Assembly (NCBI GenBank): GCA_015222255.1
Contig: JADFUX010000036.1
Coordinates: 1 to 10,386 of the forward strand
Origin: Chloroflexota bacterium
Lineage (GTDB): Bacteria; Chloroflexota; Dehalococcoidia; GIF9; AB-539-J10
Reading direction: 5' to 3'
Length of the DNA stretch: 10,386 bases
In this document: positions 1-7,135 of the stretch, piece after piece
How the letters are laid out: every line of letters begins with the position of its first letter
Position numbering within the stretch: position 1 is the stretch's first letter
The notes under the pieces: generated by a model
What the model was told of the DNA's origin: nothing
Databases searched by the model: none
Seen by the model: the letters and a program-made list of their open reading frames with translations, nothing else
Program-made: the position numbers and the translations under genes

Positions 1-1787
1 GATGCGCCAACTTTCTGCATAGTCTGTGATAGCTCTTCCATAGAACTACGAATGGAGTTTACATCTTTCCCTTGAAGTGCGGTGCGCACATTGGCTATCT
101 TTCCTTCTATTTCTTGCTTCACATCGGCAGGTACTCTATCTGCATAATCTCGAAGCGTTTTCTCCGCGGTATAAGCCAAGCTATCAGCGGAATTACGCAA
201 TTCCGCCTCCTCTTTGCGCTTAGCATCCTCGGCAGCATAACCTTCGGCATCTCGTTTCATCCTCTCCACCTCTGCCTTGTCAAGTCCGCTGGAGGCAGTA
301 ATGGTGATTTTCTGCTCCTTACCCGTGCCTTTGTCGCGAGCACTAACGCTAAGGATGCCATTGGCATCGATATCAAAGGTTACTTCAATCTGGGGCATAC
401 CTCGTGGCGCTGGCAAGATCCCATCGAGCATAAATCGCCCCAAAGTGCGGTTGTCAGATGCCATAGGTCGTTCGCCCTGAAGAACATGGATTTCTACACT
501 CGATTGATTATCAGCGGCAGTACTGAAAATCTGGCTTTTGGAAGTCGGGATAGTCGTATTGCGAGGGATAAGGGATGTAGCTACCCCTCCTAGTGTCTCT
601 ATGCCCAGGGTAAGCGGGGTGACATCAAGGAGAAGTATCTCTCCTACCTCACCCTTAAGCACTCCAGCTTGAATCGCTGCACCTAGGGCTACTGCCTCAT
701 CGGGGTTAACACCTTTTGCCGGCTCTCTGCCGAAGAACTGTCTTAAGGTATCCTGAACCTTTGGCATCCTTGTCTGACCACCAACCAAAATCACATCGTT
801 GATTTGAGGCGGTGTGAGGCCAGCATCGGACACGGCTTGGCGAACCGGGCCAAGGCTTCTCTCTATCAGGTCAGCCGATAGCTGTTCCAGTTTGGCTCTA
901 CTTAGCGTCATGCTGAGGTGCTTGGGCCCAGTAGCATCAGCAGTAATAAAGGGAAGGCTTATCTCCGTCTGAGTTACTGTAGATAGCTCCTTCTTCGCCT
1001 TTTCAGCAGCGTCCTTTAGCCGCTGCAGTGCCATTTTGTCTTGCTTTAAGTCGATGCCTTGCTCTTTCTTGAACTCATCACATACCCAATCCATAACCCT
1101 CTGGTCAATATCATCGCCACCAAGGTGGGTATCACCACTAGTTGACTTAACCTGGAAGGTACCCTCGCCCAGGTCGAGTATGGAAATATCGAAGGTTCCG
1201 CCACCAAGGTCATAGACCGCGATGGTTTCCTCCTTTTTCTTGTCCATTCCATAAGCCAGTGATGAAGCTGTAGGTTCGTTGATAATGCGCAAAACATTGA
1301 ACCCCGCTATCTCACCAGCGGTCTTAGTTGCTTGCCTTTGGCTATCATTAAAGTAAGCCGGCACGGTGATGACGGCCTCGGTGACTTTTTCACCCAGGTA
1401 AGCCTCCGCATCAGTCTTCAACTTCTGCAGTATCATAGCTGAGATTTCCTGCGGGCTGTACTCCTTGCCCCCTAACACTACTCGGCAATCGCCATTGGAG
1501 GCTTCAGTAATCTTATACGGCAAGCGTTTCATGTCATCCTGTACTGAAGACTCCTGGAACTTGCGCCCTATGAGCCGCTTTATACTAAAAACAGTGTTCT
1601 CGGGGTTGACTATTGCCTGGCGCTTCGCTAGTTCTCCTACTAATCTCTCTCCAGATTTGCTTATGGCTACCACCGAAGGGACAAGGTTTCCACCCTCGGC
1701 GCTTGGAATAATCTTGGGATCGCCCCCCTCCATTACTGCTACTGCACTCAGTGTAGTCCCTAAATCAATACCTACCGTTTTACCCAT
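1..1787 (-). CDS. dnaK: Molecular chaperone DnaK (Hsp70), 3' end cut off by window edge
   Basis: This is the cytoplasmic ATP-dependent Hsp70 chaperone. It binds exposed hydrophobic peptides and works with DnaJ and the exchange factor GrpE. The reading frame is open from ATG at 1787 to the window edge, giving 595 residues; the family is usually about 610-640, so only the C-terminal tail is missing. Visible landmarks are the phosphate-1 loop GIDLGTT (6-12), K70 in FSIKRLIG, the [13 protein letters not shown] segment (142-154), the phosphate-2 motif DLGGGTFD (193-200), GDTHLGGDD (218-226), the adenosine motif [11 protein letters not shown] (332-342), the interdomain linker LLLDVT (385-390), and then the beta-sandwich and helical lid. 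A perfect AAGGAGG lies 7 nt before the ATG, and the ATG overlaps the end of grpE by 8 bp, so translation is probably coupled. One oddity is Leu at position 13, where DnaK normally has Asn. Expression is probably controlled by HrcA through the CIRCE upstream of hrcA. Confidence 0.97.
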   Translation of the reverse strand, partial: MGKTVGIDLGTTLSAVAVMEGGDPKIIPSAEGGNLVPSVVAISKSGERLVGELAKRQAIVNPENTVFSIKRLIGRKFQESSVQDDMKRLPYKITEASNGDCRVVLGGKEYSPQEISAMILQKLKTDAEAYLGEKVTEAVITVPAYFNDSQRQATKTAGEIAGFNVLRIINEPTASSLAYGMDKKKEETIAVYDLGGGTFDISILDLGEGTFQVKSTSGDTHLGGDDIDQRVMDWVCDEFKKEQGIDLKQDKMALQRLKDAAEKAKKELSTVTQTEISLPFITADATGPKHLSMTLSRAKLEQLSADLIERSLGPVRQAVSDAGLTPPQINDVILVGGQTRMPKVQDTLRQFFGREPAKGVNPDEAVALGAAIQAGVLKGEVGEILLLDVTPLTLGIETLGGVATSLIPRNTTIPTSKSQIFSTAADNQSSVEIHVLQGERPMASDNRTLGRFMLDGILPAPRGMPQIEVTFDIDANGILSVSARDKGTGKEQKITITASSGLDKAEVERMKRDAEGYAAEDAKRKEEAELRNSADSLAYTAEKTLRDYADRVPADVKQEIEGKIANVRTALQGKDVNSIRSSMEELSQTMQKVGA

Positions 1788-2325
1788 GTCTGGTCCTCCT
1801 TTTCTCTTTGCCCCCTTTACCTTTACCCACTACCACCATGCTAGGGCGAATTACTCTGTCCCTAAACTTATAGCCCTTCTGAATCTCCTCAATGACTATT
1901 CCGTCCTCACCCTCTTGTCCCATCACTGCTTCATGCAAGTGAGGGTCGAAAGGCTCTCCCTTAGCCTCTATTTCAGTTAACCCTTGTGCCTCCAAGGTTG
2001 CCTTGAACTTATTATAAATGAGCTTAATGCCCTCAGTCCAACTGGACTCCATCAGTTCAGCTGGCACTGAGGCTAAAGCCCTATCTAAGTCATCCAGTGC
2101 ACTAAGCAAGTTCAATATGAGCGTGCTACTGGCAAATTCAACCATCTCTGTTTTTTCCTGCTCAGTGCGCTTCTTGTAGTTGATGAAATCGGCCTGAGTC
2201 CTCTGCCAGTTGGCTAGGTAGTTCTCCGACTTCCCCCTCTCCTCAGCCAGAACTTGCTTCAGGGCTTCTATGTCCTCATCCCGCTCAGACTCTTCCATTT
2301 CACTCATTTCGTTGTATTCAGCCAA
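1780..2325 (-). CDS. grpE: Nucleotide exchange factor GrpE
   Basis: This is the cochaperone that releases ADP from DnaK; it acts as a cytoplasmic homodimer. It has 181 residues, normal for the family. An acidic N-terminus (1-20) leads into a long charged helix (about 18-75) that would form the dimer coiled coil. After it come the helical-bundle segment and the C-terminal beta domain. The GrpE signature is intact: FDPHLHEAV at 126-134, then [16 protein letters not shown] at 151-166. The basic tail [14 protein letters not shown] is unusually positive, partly because it encodes the dnaK ribosome binding site. I chose the TTG start because a strong AAGGGGGA lies 5 nt upstream; the first ATG would begin at residue 7. 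The gene lies 12 bp after hrcA and overlaps dnaK, so the three form a tight operon. Confidence 0.95.
   Translation of the reverse strand: MAEYNEMSEMEESERDEDIEALKQVLAEERGKSENYLANWQRTQADFINYKKRTEQEKTEMVEFASSTLILNLLSALDDLDRALASVPAELMESSWTEGIKLIYNKFKATLEAQGLTEIEAKGEPFDPHLHEAVMGQEGEDGIVIEEIQKGYKFRDRVIRPSMVVVGKGKGGKEKRRTRHG
1795..1801 (-). promoter_or_regulatory. Shine-Dalgarno site of dnaK inside the grpE end
   Basis: Read on the minus strand, this is AAGGAGG, a full anti-16S match, 7 nt before the dnaK ATG. It lies inside grpE and is translated as part of the basic GrpE tail (KRRTRHG). The two genes therefore share coding and initiation sequence. It confirms ATG 1787 as the dnaK start. Confidence 0.85.
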
Positions 2326-2330
2326 GCCTG

Positions 2331-2338
2331 TCCCCCTT
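2331..2338 (-). promoter_or_regulatory. Shine-Dalgarno site supporting a TTG start for grpE
   Basis: On the minus strand this reads AAGGGGGA, overlapping the hrcA stop codon and ending 5 nt before TTG at 2325. No comparable site lies before the downstream in-frame ATG at 2307, so it favours the TTG start. Confidence 0.6.
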
Positions 2339-3351
2339 TAGATATACTCAGCTAGTGATTTGCTCAGCAATGATGAGAAGCGATTGACCGAAGAGATTGC
2401 TCTGACATAATCCATTCGCTTCGGGCCAAGGACTCCGACGAGACCACTACCTTTTTCAGGCATCCCATACTGGCTAATTACCAAGCTGAAACCTTGCAGT
2501 GCCTCCTCGGTATTTTCTCCGCCAATAATCACTCTTGTCTCTCCTTCACAAATCCTTTGGCAAGACACGTGTCTAAACCAGTCCCCACCCTCTAGCACCT
2601 CCAATATGCTAAGCATTTTCGGGCTGCTGGAGAACTCAGGCTGACTCAACATTAGACATAGTCCCTCAAGGTAAGGCTTGCCATATTCCAGCCTGTCCTC
2701 AGCATCTATCATATCTACCAAGCACTTCGTTACTTGCTCTTCCTCGAGCGAGAGTTTTGTCTTACTAGCCAAGATTTCACTGCTGGTCATCCCCGAATAG
2801 GCAGCATTTAGCCTATTAGCCAGCCTCGTTAGCTCATCCTGCGTAATTCTCTTGTCGAAGGATAGGATCTGCTTTCTAACTTGGGCCTGACAAAGAACCA
2901 AAACCAGCAAAGACACAAAATCTTGCAATGCTACTAGCCCCAAGTGCTTAAGGCGATGTTGATGTGTTCTCACTGGGCTTATTATGGCCATATTCTTAAC
3001 AAGGTAGGCCAGCCAAGCTGACGCCAATCTTAGCCATTGCTCGAACTCCTCCTCTGCTCTCTGAAACAAGTCATAAACCAGATATTCTTCAGCCAAAGGG
3101 AGCTCAATATCTCCGCTTATCGATTCCACGTAATAGCGATAACCCTTATCAGTCGGTATGCTACCAGCCGAATGATGGGGGCGAGTAATATATCCCTGCT
3201 CTTCCAGAAACGCCATGTCATTACGGATTGTAGCCGGGCTCACCTTAAGGTCATAGTTATAAGCAATTGTATTTGAAGCTACGGGTGTTGCCTCGGCAAC
3301 GTAATCATCAACTACTATCCTCAAGATTCTCTTTCTTCTTTCCGACAGCAT
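2338..3351 (-). CDS. hrcA: Heat-inducible transcription repressor HrcA
   Basis: This is the repressor of the class I heat-shock regulon. It binds CIRCE operators as a dimer, and GroEL keeps it active in the species studied. It has 337 residues, normal for the family. The N-terminal winged helix covers about 1-75, with the recognition-helix region SPATIRNDMAFLEEQGYI (38-55) and the wing RPHHSAGSIPTDKGYRYYV (57-75). It is followed by the GAF-like and dimerisation region to the end. In the usual family motif PHTSAGRIPTDKGYR, here T becomes H and R becomes S. ATG 3351 is the only sensible start; the nearest purine-rich site (AAGGGGG) is 13 nt away, a long spacing. HrcA is first in the operon and almost certainly represses itself, grpE and dnaK through the operator just upstream. 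Confidence 0.96.
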   Translation of the reverse strand: MLSERRKRILRIVVDDYVAEATPVASNTIAYNYDLKVSPATIRNDMAFLEEQGYITRPHHSAGSIPTDKGYRYYVESISGDIELPLAEEYLVYDLFQRAEEEFEQWLRLASAWLAYLVKNMAIISPVRTHQHRLKHLGLVALQDFVSLLVLVLCQAQVRKQILSFDKRITQDELTRLANRLNAAYSGMTSSEILASKTKLSLEEEQVTKCLVDMIDAEDRLEYGKPYLEGLCLMLSQPEFSSSPKMLSILEVLEGGDWFRHVSCQRICEGETRVIIGGENTEEALQGFSLVISQYGMPEKGSGLVGVLGPKRMDYVRAISSVNRFSSLLSKSLAEYI

Positions 3352-3354
3352 TAT

Positions 3355-3381
3355 CTGGCACTCGCCCCCTTAGATTGCTAA
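3355..3381. promoter_or_regulatory. CIRCE operator (HrcA binding site)
   Basis: On the plus strand the two half-sites are CTGGCACTC and GATTGCTAA, separated by exactly 9 nt. Against the consensus TTAGCACTC-N9-GAGTGCTAA they match 7/9 and 8/9. The element begins 3 bp upstream of the hrcA start codon. It lies immediately downstream of the predicted transcription start, and its spacer contains the candidate hrcA ribosome binding site (AAGGGGG on the minus strand). HrcA bound here would block transcription of hrcA-grpE-dnaK. Confidence 0.88.
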
Positions 3382-3389
3382 TCGTGTGC

Positions 3390-3418
3390 AATCTAGCATT
3401 TTGAGCAAGATTCGTCAA
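3390..3418 (-). promoter_or_regulatory. Sigma70-type promoter of hrcA-grpE-dnaK
   Basis: On the minus strand there is TTGACG (3418-3413), a 17-nt spacer, then TAGATT (3395-3390) preceded by TGC, an extended -10. The expected start of transcription is near 3383, directly at the edge of the CIRCE. That is the usual arrangement for HrcA-controlled operons. The predicted 5' leader is about 32 nt. Confidence 0.72.
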
Positions 3419-3452
3419 TGGTGGCAGCATTCTTGACGCTGAGCTTTCTTCA

Positions 3453-3481
3453 TTGACTGACGACCATTCGAGTAGTATTAT
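3453..3481 (+). promoter_or_regulatory. Sigma70-type promoter of glyA
   Basis: TTGACT (3453-3458), a 17-nt spacer and TATTAT (3476-3481) give a near-consensus promoter divergent from that of hrcA; 34 bp separate the two -35 boxes. The predicted transcription start is about 3488, only 3 nt before the glyA GTG codon. The mRNA would therefore be nearly leaderless. Confidence 0.7.
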
Positions 3482-3490
3482 GGCACGAAC

Positions 3491-4747
3491 GTGGAAAGAG
3501 GAAGAACATCCTTTATTGCGCAGTCCGACGCCGAAGTGGCCCGAATCCTGGAACTGGAAGCAGAGAGGCAAGCAAGCACCATAAATCTCATTGCTTCTGA
3601 AAACCATGCCAGCCGAGCGGTGCTTGATGCCCAGGGTTGTCTTATGACAGACAAGTATGCCGAAGGATACCCTGGGCATCGTTACTACGGTGGTTGCACC
3701 TACATGGACAGAGTCGAGAATCTGGCTATTGATAGGGCAAGAAAGCTATTCAAGGCTGAACATGCTAATGTTCAAGCTCATAGTGGCACTCAGGCCAATA
3801 TGGCAGCCTATTCAGCCTTGCTGGAGCATGGTGACCTTATTATGGGCATGCGCCTGAGTCACGGGGGACATCTCACCCATGGCTCTGGGGTCAATTTTTC
3901 AGGAAAGTGGTATAGATTCATTCCCTATGGAGTCAATCCCAAAACTGAGATGCTTGACTATGATGAAATAGAGAGGCTGGCCTTGGAACACAGGCCCAGA
4001 CTGATTGTGGCTGGAGCGAGCGCTTATCCCCGCATCATTGATTTCGCACGCTTTCGTTATATAGCTGACAAGGTGAGTGCTAGATTGCTGGCTGACATAG
4101 CTCACATAGCCGGCATAGTAGCCGCTGGACTTCATCCTCCTCCTGTTCCTCATGCTCAGGTGGTTACTTCTACCACTCAAAAGACTCTGCGGGGTCCAAG
4201 AGGCGGATTTGTTCTGTGCGATAAGGAATTGGCCTCAGTTATTGACGCTGCGGTTTTTCCCGAAACACAGGGCGGCCCTCTGATGCATGCCATCGCCGCC
4301 AAGGCTGTATGCTTTTTTGAGGCCATGCAGCCCGAGTTTGTAGATTACCAGAAGTCAGTGCTAGAGAATGCCTCCATCTTAGCTTCTGAGCTTCAAGCGC
4401 GAGGGCTACGCATTGTTTCTGGAGGTACCGATAGTCACCTTGTTCTTGTTGACCTTTCCCCCTTTGAAATAAGCGGCAAGGAAATCGAGGAGGCTCTGGA
4501 GGCTGCCGGCATATTGGTAAACAGAAATAGCATCCCCTTTGACCCCAAGCCGCCGCAGATTACAAGCGGTATTAGAGTGGGTACACCAGCAGCGACTACG
4601 AGGGGCTTTGGCATAGAAGAAATGAAGCGGATCGCCTCTCTGATTTTCCGAGTTATCTCTTCTCCCTGTGATGAGCATCTTCAGGAACAAACTCGTGAAG
4701 AAGTAAAGGAAATGTGTCAGCGTTTCCCCATACCTGGGATAGCGTAG
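3491..4747 (+). CDS. glyA: Serine hydroxymethyltransferase
   Basis: This PLP enzyme interconverts serine plus tetrahydrofolate with glycine plus 5,10-methylene-tetrahydrofolate, feeding one-carbon, purine and thymidylate synthesis in the cytoplasm. It has 418 residues, normal for bacterial GlyA. Landmarks in order are [10 protein letters not shown] near the N-terminus, [31 protein letters not shown], the PLP-lysine motif [12 protein letters not shown] with K231, QGGPLMH, and near the C-terminus the substrate-binding R of [15 protein letters not shown]. The usual His before the lysine is Gln (Q230). GTG 3491 is the only usable upstream start in frame, since TAG lies at 3473-3475. There is no Shine-Dalgarno, in line with a near-leaderless message. 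An out-of-frame ATG at 3480 opens only a short overlapping frame. The gene is transcribed away from hrcA, and no functional link with the heat-shock operon is implied. Confidence 0.96.
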   Translation: MERGRTSFIAQSDAEVARILELEAERQASTINLIASENHASRAVLDAQGCLMTDKYAEGYPGHRYYGGCTYMDRVENLAIDRARKLFKAEHANVQAHSGTQANMAAYSALLEHGDLIMGMRLSHGGHLTHGSGVNFSGKWYRFIPYGVNPKTEMLDYDEIERLALEHRPRLIVAGASAYPRIIDFARFRYIADKVSARLLADIAHIAGIVAAGLHPPPVPHAQVVTSTTQKTLRGPRGGFVLCDKELASVIDAAVFPETQGGPLMHAIAAKAVCFFEAMQPEFVDYQKSVLENASILASELQARGLRIVSGGTDSHLVLVDLSPFEISGKEIEEALEAAGILVNRNSIPFDPKPPQITSGIRVGTPAATTRGFGIEEMKRIASLIFRVISSPCDEHLQEQTREEVKEMCQRFPIPGIA

Positions 4748-4753
4748 GCCATA

Positions 4754-4770
4754 GCTCTTCGCAGTGACAG
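4754..4770 (+). repeat. Possible eroded end of the 29-bp palindromic repeat
   Basis: The 17 bases GCTCTTCGCAGTGACAG resemble the right end of the repeat seen at 9967-9999 (..CTTCGC..GCAATGACA), with bases missing in the middle. The left arm is absent. It lies in the 89-bp glyA-MFS gap, which otherwise shows no clear terminator. The match is short enough to be chance. Confidence 0.3.
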
Positions 4771-4836
4771 TCTAGTCCGCTACTTCTGTTTTGACATAAA
4801 TAGACGTATTCTATTGGCTCTCGCCAAGAAAGGAAC

Positions 4837-6084
4837 ATGGCTAGTAAATCCGAAACGGGCATCTTCTACGGATGGGTCATAGTAGCTGCCGGCTGCGTAA
4901 TTTTGTTGGTGGAGTGGGGCTGTCTCTATTCCTATGGTGTTTTTCTTACGGAGCTATGTGCAGATTTCGGCTGGACAAGAACAATGGTCTCTGGAGCCTA
5001 CTCCCTGTATTTTCTCTGGCACGGCATTATCTACTTTGTGGCAGGTACCTTCACTGACCGATACGGTCCTCGGCTTATGCTTATGATTTCTGTTCTTGCC
5101 TTGGGCTCAGGCTATGCCTTGATGTCTACCATAGACTCACCCTGGCAGCTTTACATGTTCTACGGCATTATGATAGGCACTGGAATGAGCTTTGGCTTTT
5201 TGCCCGTGACATCAACGGTATCACGCTGGTTTGTGAAAAGAAGAGGCACCGCACTGGGGCTCACTGTGGCTGGAGTAGGCATAGGGACGCTGCTTTTGGC
5301 GCCTTTTGCCCAATTCCTTATCTTTGAATTTGACTGGCGCACTTCTTACCTGATCCTGGCTGGTCTTGTTGTAGTCATAGCTCTTCCTGTTTCCAGATTG
5401 ATGATCCGCGATCCATCGGAGAAAGGACTCCTCCCCTACGGCATGAGGGAACTGGAAACAGAAAGCAAGCAGAATGATAATTCGCCTTCCAGCGTGGTAG
5501 ATTTCTCGCTCAAGCAAGCCATCAAAACGAGGCAATTCTGGCTGTTGAGTGTGATGTACGCCTGTTTAGTCCTGGCGGTTCAGATGGTGATGGTTCATTT
5601 GAAAGCATACGCCACTGATTTCAACGTCGCGGAGATGACCGCCGCCACTGCTCTGGGTCTTGTCGGCGGGGCTAGCATTGGTGGACGGATAGTCATGGGG
5701 AGTCTCTCAGACAGAATTGGAAGAAAGGCGTCATTCTGCATTGGTTACTTCTTGATGGCTATCATCATGCTGTGGTTGCTCAAAGCGAGGCAGCCGTGGG
5801 AGTTTTACCTCTTCTCAACTATTTTTGGTTTTGGCTATGGAGCTTGTGTTCCCCTGTTCCCAGCAGTAATCGCTGACTGGTTTGGGACGAGATTTCATGG
5901 CAGCATTTTTGGCACGTTATCCGTAGCAGCTGGCGTTGGTGGGACGCTTGGCCCCCTATTAGCTGGTTACAGTTTCGACATTACGGCAAGCTACAATATC
6001 GCCATCATGATAGGTGCAGCAGTGCTTTTTCTAGCTCTAGCTTGCAGTTCTGTAATGAGGTCGCCTCATGCGAGGCCACTCTAA
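4837..6084 (+). CDS. Major facilitator superfamily transporter, 12 membrane helices, substrate unknown
   Basis: This is an inner-membrane secondary transporter of 415 residues. Hydrophobic segments fall at about 11-35, 51-73, 79-98, 104-125, 137-159, 168-190, 233-254, 266-288, 298-316, 322-345, 355-378 and 385-406. A cytoplasmic loop between helices 6 and 7 carries RDPSEKGLLPYG and a charged, Asn/Ser-rich stretch. Both halves have the MFS motif A: GTFTDRYGPR (70-79) and GSLSDRIGRK (288-297). The start FYGWVIVAAG and the sequence SRWFVKRRGTALGLTVAGVGIG resemble the monocarboxylate/oxalate-formate (MCT/OFA-like) branch, so an organic acid is possible, but the substrate cannot be read from the sequence. 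ATG 4837 has AAGAAAGGA just upstream, with a short 2-nt spacing. Neighbours glyA and prs give no clue to the substrate. Confidence 0.9.
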   Translation: MASKSETGIFYGWVIVAAGCVILLVEWGCLYSYGVFLTELCADFGWTRTMVSGAYSLYFLWHGIIYFVAGTFTDRYGPRLMLMISVLALGSGYALMSTIDSPWQLYMFYGIMIGTGMSFGFLPVTSTVSRWFVKRRGTALGLTVAGVGIGTLLLAPFAQFLIFEFDWRTSYLILAGLVVVIALPVSRLMIRDPSEKGLLPYGMRELETESKQNDNSPSSVVDFSLKQAIKTRQFWLLSVMYACLVLAVQMVMVHLKAYATDFNVAEMTAATALGLVGGASIGGRIVMGSLSDRIGRKASFCIGYFLMAIIMLWLLKARQPWEFYLFSTIFGFGYGACVPLFPAVIADWFGTRFHGSIFGTLSVAAGVGGTLGPLLAGYSFDITASYNIAIMIGAAVLFLALACSSVMRSPHARPL

Positions 6085-6155
6085 GAATAAGGCGCCAGCC
6101 CGCGTTTTCTCTCCTTTCACAACAATGCCATCCTTAGCGACTGGAACTGCATCCA

Positions 6156-6164
6156 TGCTATAAT
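6156..6164 (+). promoter_or_regulatory. Extended -10 promoter for prs-secA
   Basis: TGC followed by a perfect TATAAT (6159-6164) lies 30 bp before the prs start. No good -35 box is visible at 16-18 bp, which fits an extended -10 promoter. The expected start of transcription is near 6171. A Shine-Dalgarno AGAGGAG follows at 6183-6189. It is the only convincing promoter between the MFS gene and secA. Confidence 0.6.
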
Positions 6165-6194
6165 CACCTCAACCATCTGAGTAGAGGAGTCATT

Positions 6195-7133
6195 ATGGAT
6201 GAATTGAAAGTCTTCAGCGGCAATGCTCATCCTGCTTTAGCTCAGGCAGTATGTGATTATTTAGGCATGCCCCTGGGTAGAGCCGAGATCTTCGAATTCA
6301 GCAATGAGAACATCTTCGTTCGCATCTTGGAGAATGTTCGTCAGCGAGACGTTTTTGTTATTCAGCCCATTTGCTCCCCAGTCAACAAGAGCTTGGTTGA
6401 GTTGCTTATTATGCTTGATGCCTTTAAGCGGGCTTCCGCAGCGCGACTCACTGCTGTTATCCCCTATTATGGCTATGGTCGCACCGACAAGAAAGACCAA
6501 CCACGAGTGCCTATCACTGCTCGCTTGATCGCTGACTTGCTTACCACTGCTGGGGCCAATAGGGTACTTGCTATTGATCTCCATGCTCCTCAAATTCAAG
6601 GCTTTTTTAATATACCTGTTGATGAGCTCAGTGCCTTGCCTCTCCTCACCCAATACTTCGAAGACAGGGCTCTTGACAATCTAGTGGTAGTAGCTACTGA
6701 TATCGGCATCTCTAAGCGAGCCCGCGACCTCGCTGCTAAACTCCATGCGCCACTGGCCATTATTGAAAAGAGGCGCCTGGGAAATAGTGATGCTACTGAG
6801 ACCCTCAACATAATTGGCGAGGTTCAGGGGATGCACGCCCTGACCGTCGATGATGAAATTGATACTGCTGGCTCCTTAATTGGCGCGGTCAATACCCTCT
6901 TGGACCATGGGGCCACTGAGGTCTATGCCTGCTGCACCCATCCTGTCTTTTCCGATTCAGCTCCTGAAAGGATAGCCTCCAGCCCGGTAAAGGAGGTGGT
7001 GGTCACCGATACTATACCTGTTGCCGCCAACGAAAAGCTGAATAAAGTCACTGTCTTGCCTACAGCTTCGCTTCTCGGCGAAGCTATCCACCGCATTCAC
7101 ACGGGCTTATCCGTAGGAGCAATGTTCGAGTAA
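6195..7133 (+). CDS. prs: Ribose-phosphate pyrophosphokinase (PRPP synthetase)
   Basis: This cytoplasmic enzyme transfers pyrophosphate from ATP to ribose 5-phosphate, making PRPP for purine, pyrimidine, histidine, tryptophan and NAD synthesis. It has 312 residues, close to the usual 315. Visible landmarks are [10 protein letters not shown] at the N-terminus, the ATP-contacting loop [14 protein letters not shown] (91-104) with R96, the catalytic H130 in [11 protein letters not shown], the flexible loop EKRR (191-194), and the PRPP/ribose-5-phosphate loop [11 protein letters not shown] (218-228). Two spots differ from the enteric form: T97 replaces Gln, and [13 protein letters not shown] replaces the usual VVSPD-type segment. 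Both are probably lineage variation rather than loss of function. ATG 6195 has AGAGGAG 5 nt upstream. The stop is 2 bp before secA, so the two are probably cotranscribed and coupled. Confidence 0.96.
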   Translation: MDELKVFSGNAHPALAQAVCDYLGMPLGRAEIFEFSNENIFVRILENVRQRDVFVIQPICSPVNKSLVELLIMLDAFKRASAARLTAVIPYYGYGRTDKKDQPRVPITARLIADLLTTAGANRVLAIDLHAPQIQGFFNIPVDELSALPLLTQYFEDRALDNLVVVATDIGISKRARDLAAKLHAPLAIIEKRRLGNSDATETLNIIGEVQGMHALTVDDEIDTAGSLIGAVNTLLDHGATEVYACCTHPVFSDSAPERIASSPVKEVVVTDTIPVAANEKLNKVTVLPTASLLGEAIHRIHTGLSVGAMFE

Positions 7134-7135
7134 CA

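Noticed and set aside
72..593. Open frame on the plus strand across the dnaK 3' region, 173 codons
   Set aside because: It is antisense to a well-conserved dnaK frame, has no family features and no ribosome site; it reflects the codon structure of dnaK.
3308..3679. Minus-strand open frame spanning the hrcA-glyA gap, 123 codons
   Set aside because: It overlaps the 5' ends of both hrcA and glyA and the two promoters and CIRCE; its translation resembles nothing known.
4791..4819. Possible promoter for the MFS gene based on a perfect TTGACA at 4791
   Set aside because: At 16-18 bp spacing the -10 candidates (such as TTGGCT) are poor; the best alternative, TATTGG, needs a 15-bp spacer. Not supported enough to annotate.
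6063..6076. Inverted repeat GCCTC-ATGC-GAGGC at the end of the MFS gene as a terminator
   Set aside because: The stem is only 5 bp, is inside the coding sequence, and is not followed by a T-run; the nearest TTTT is about 30 bp on.
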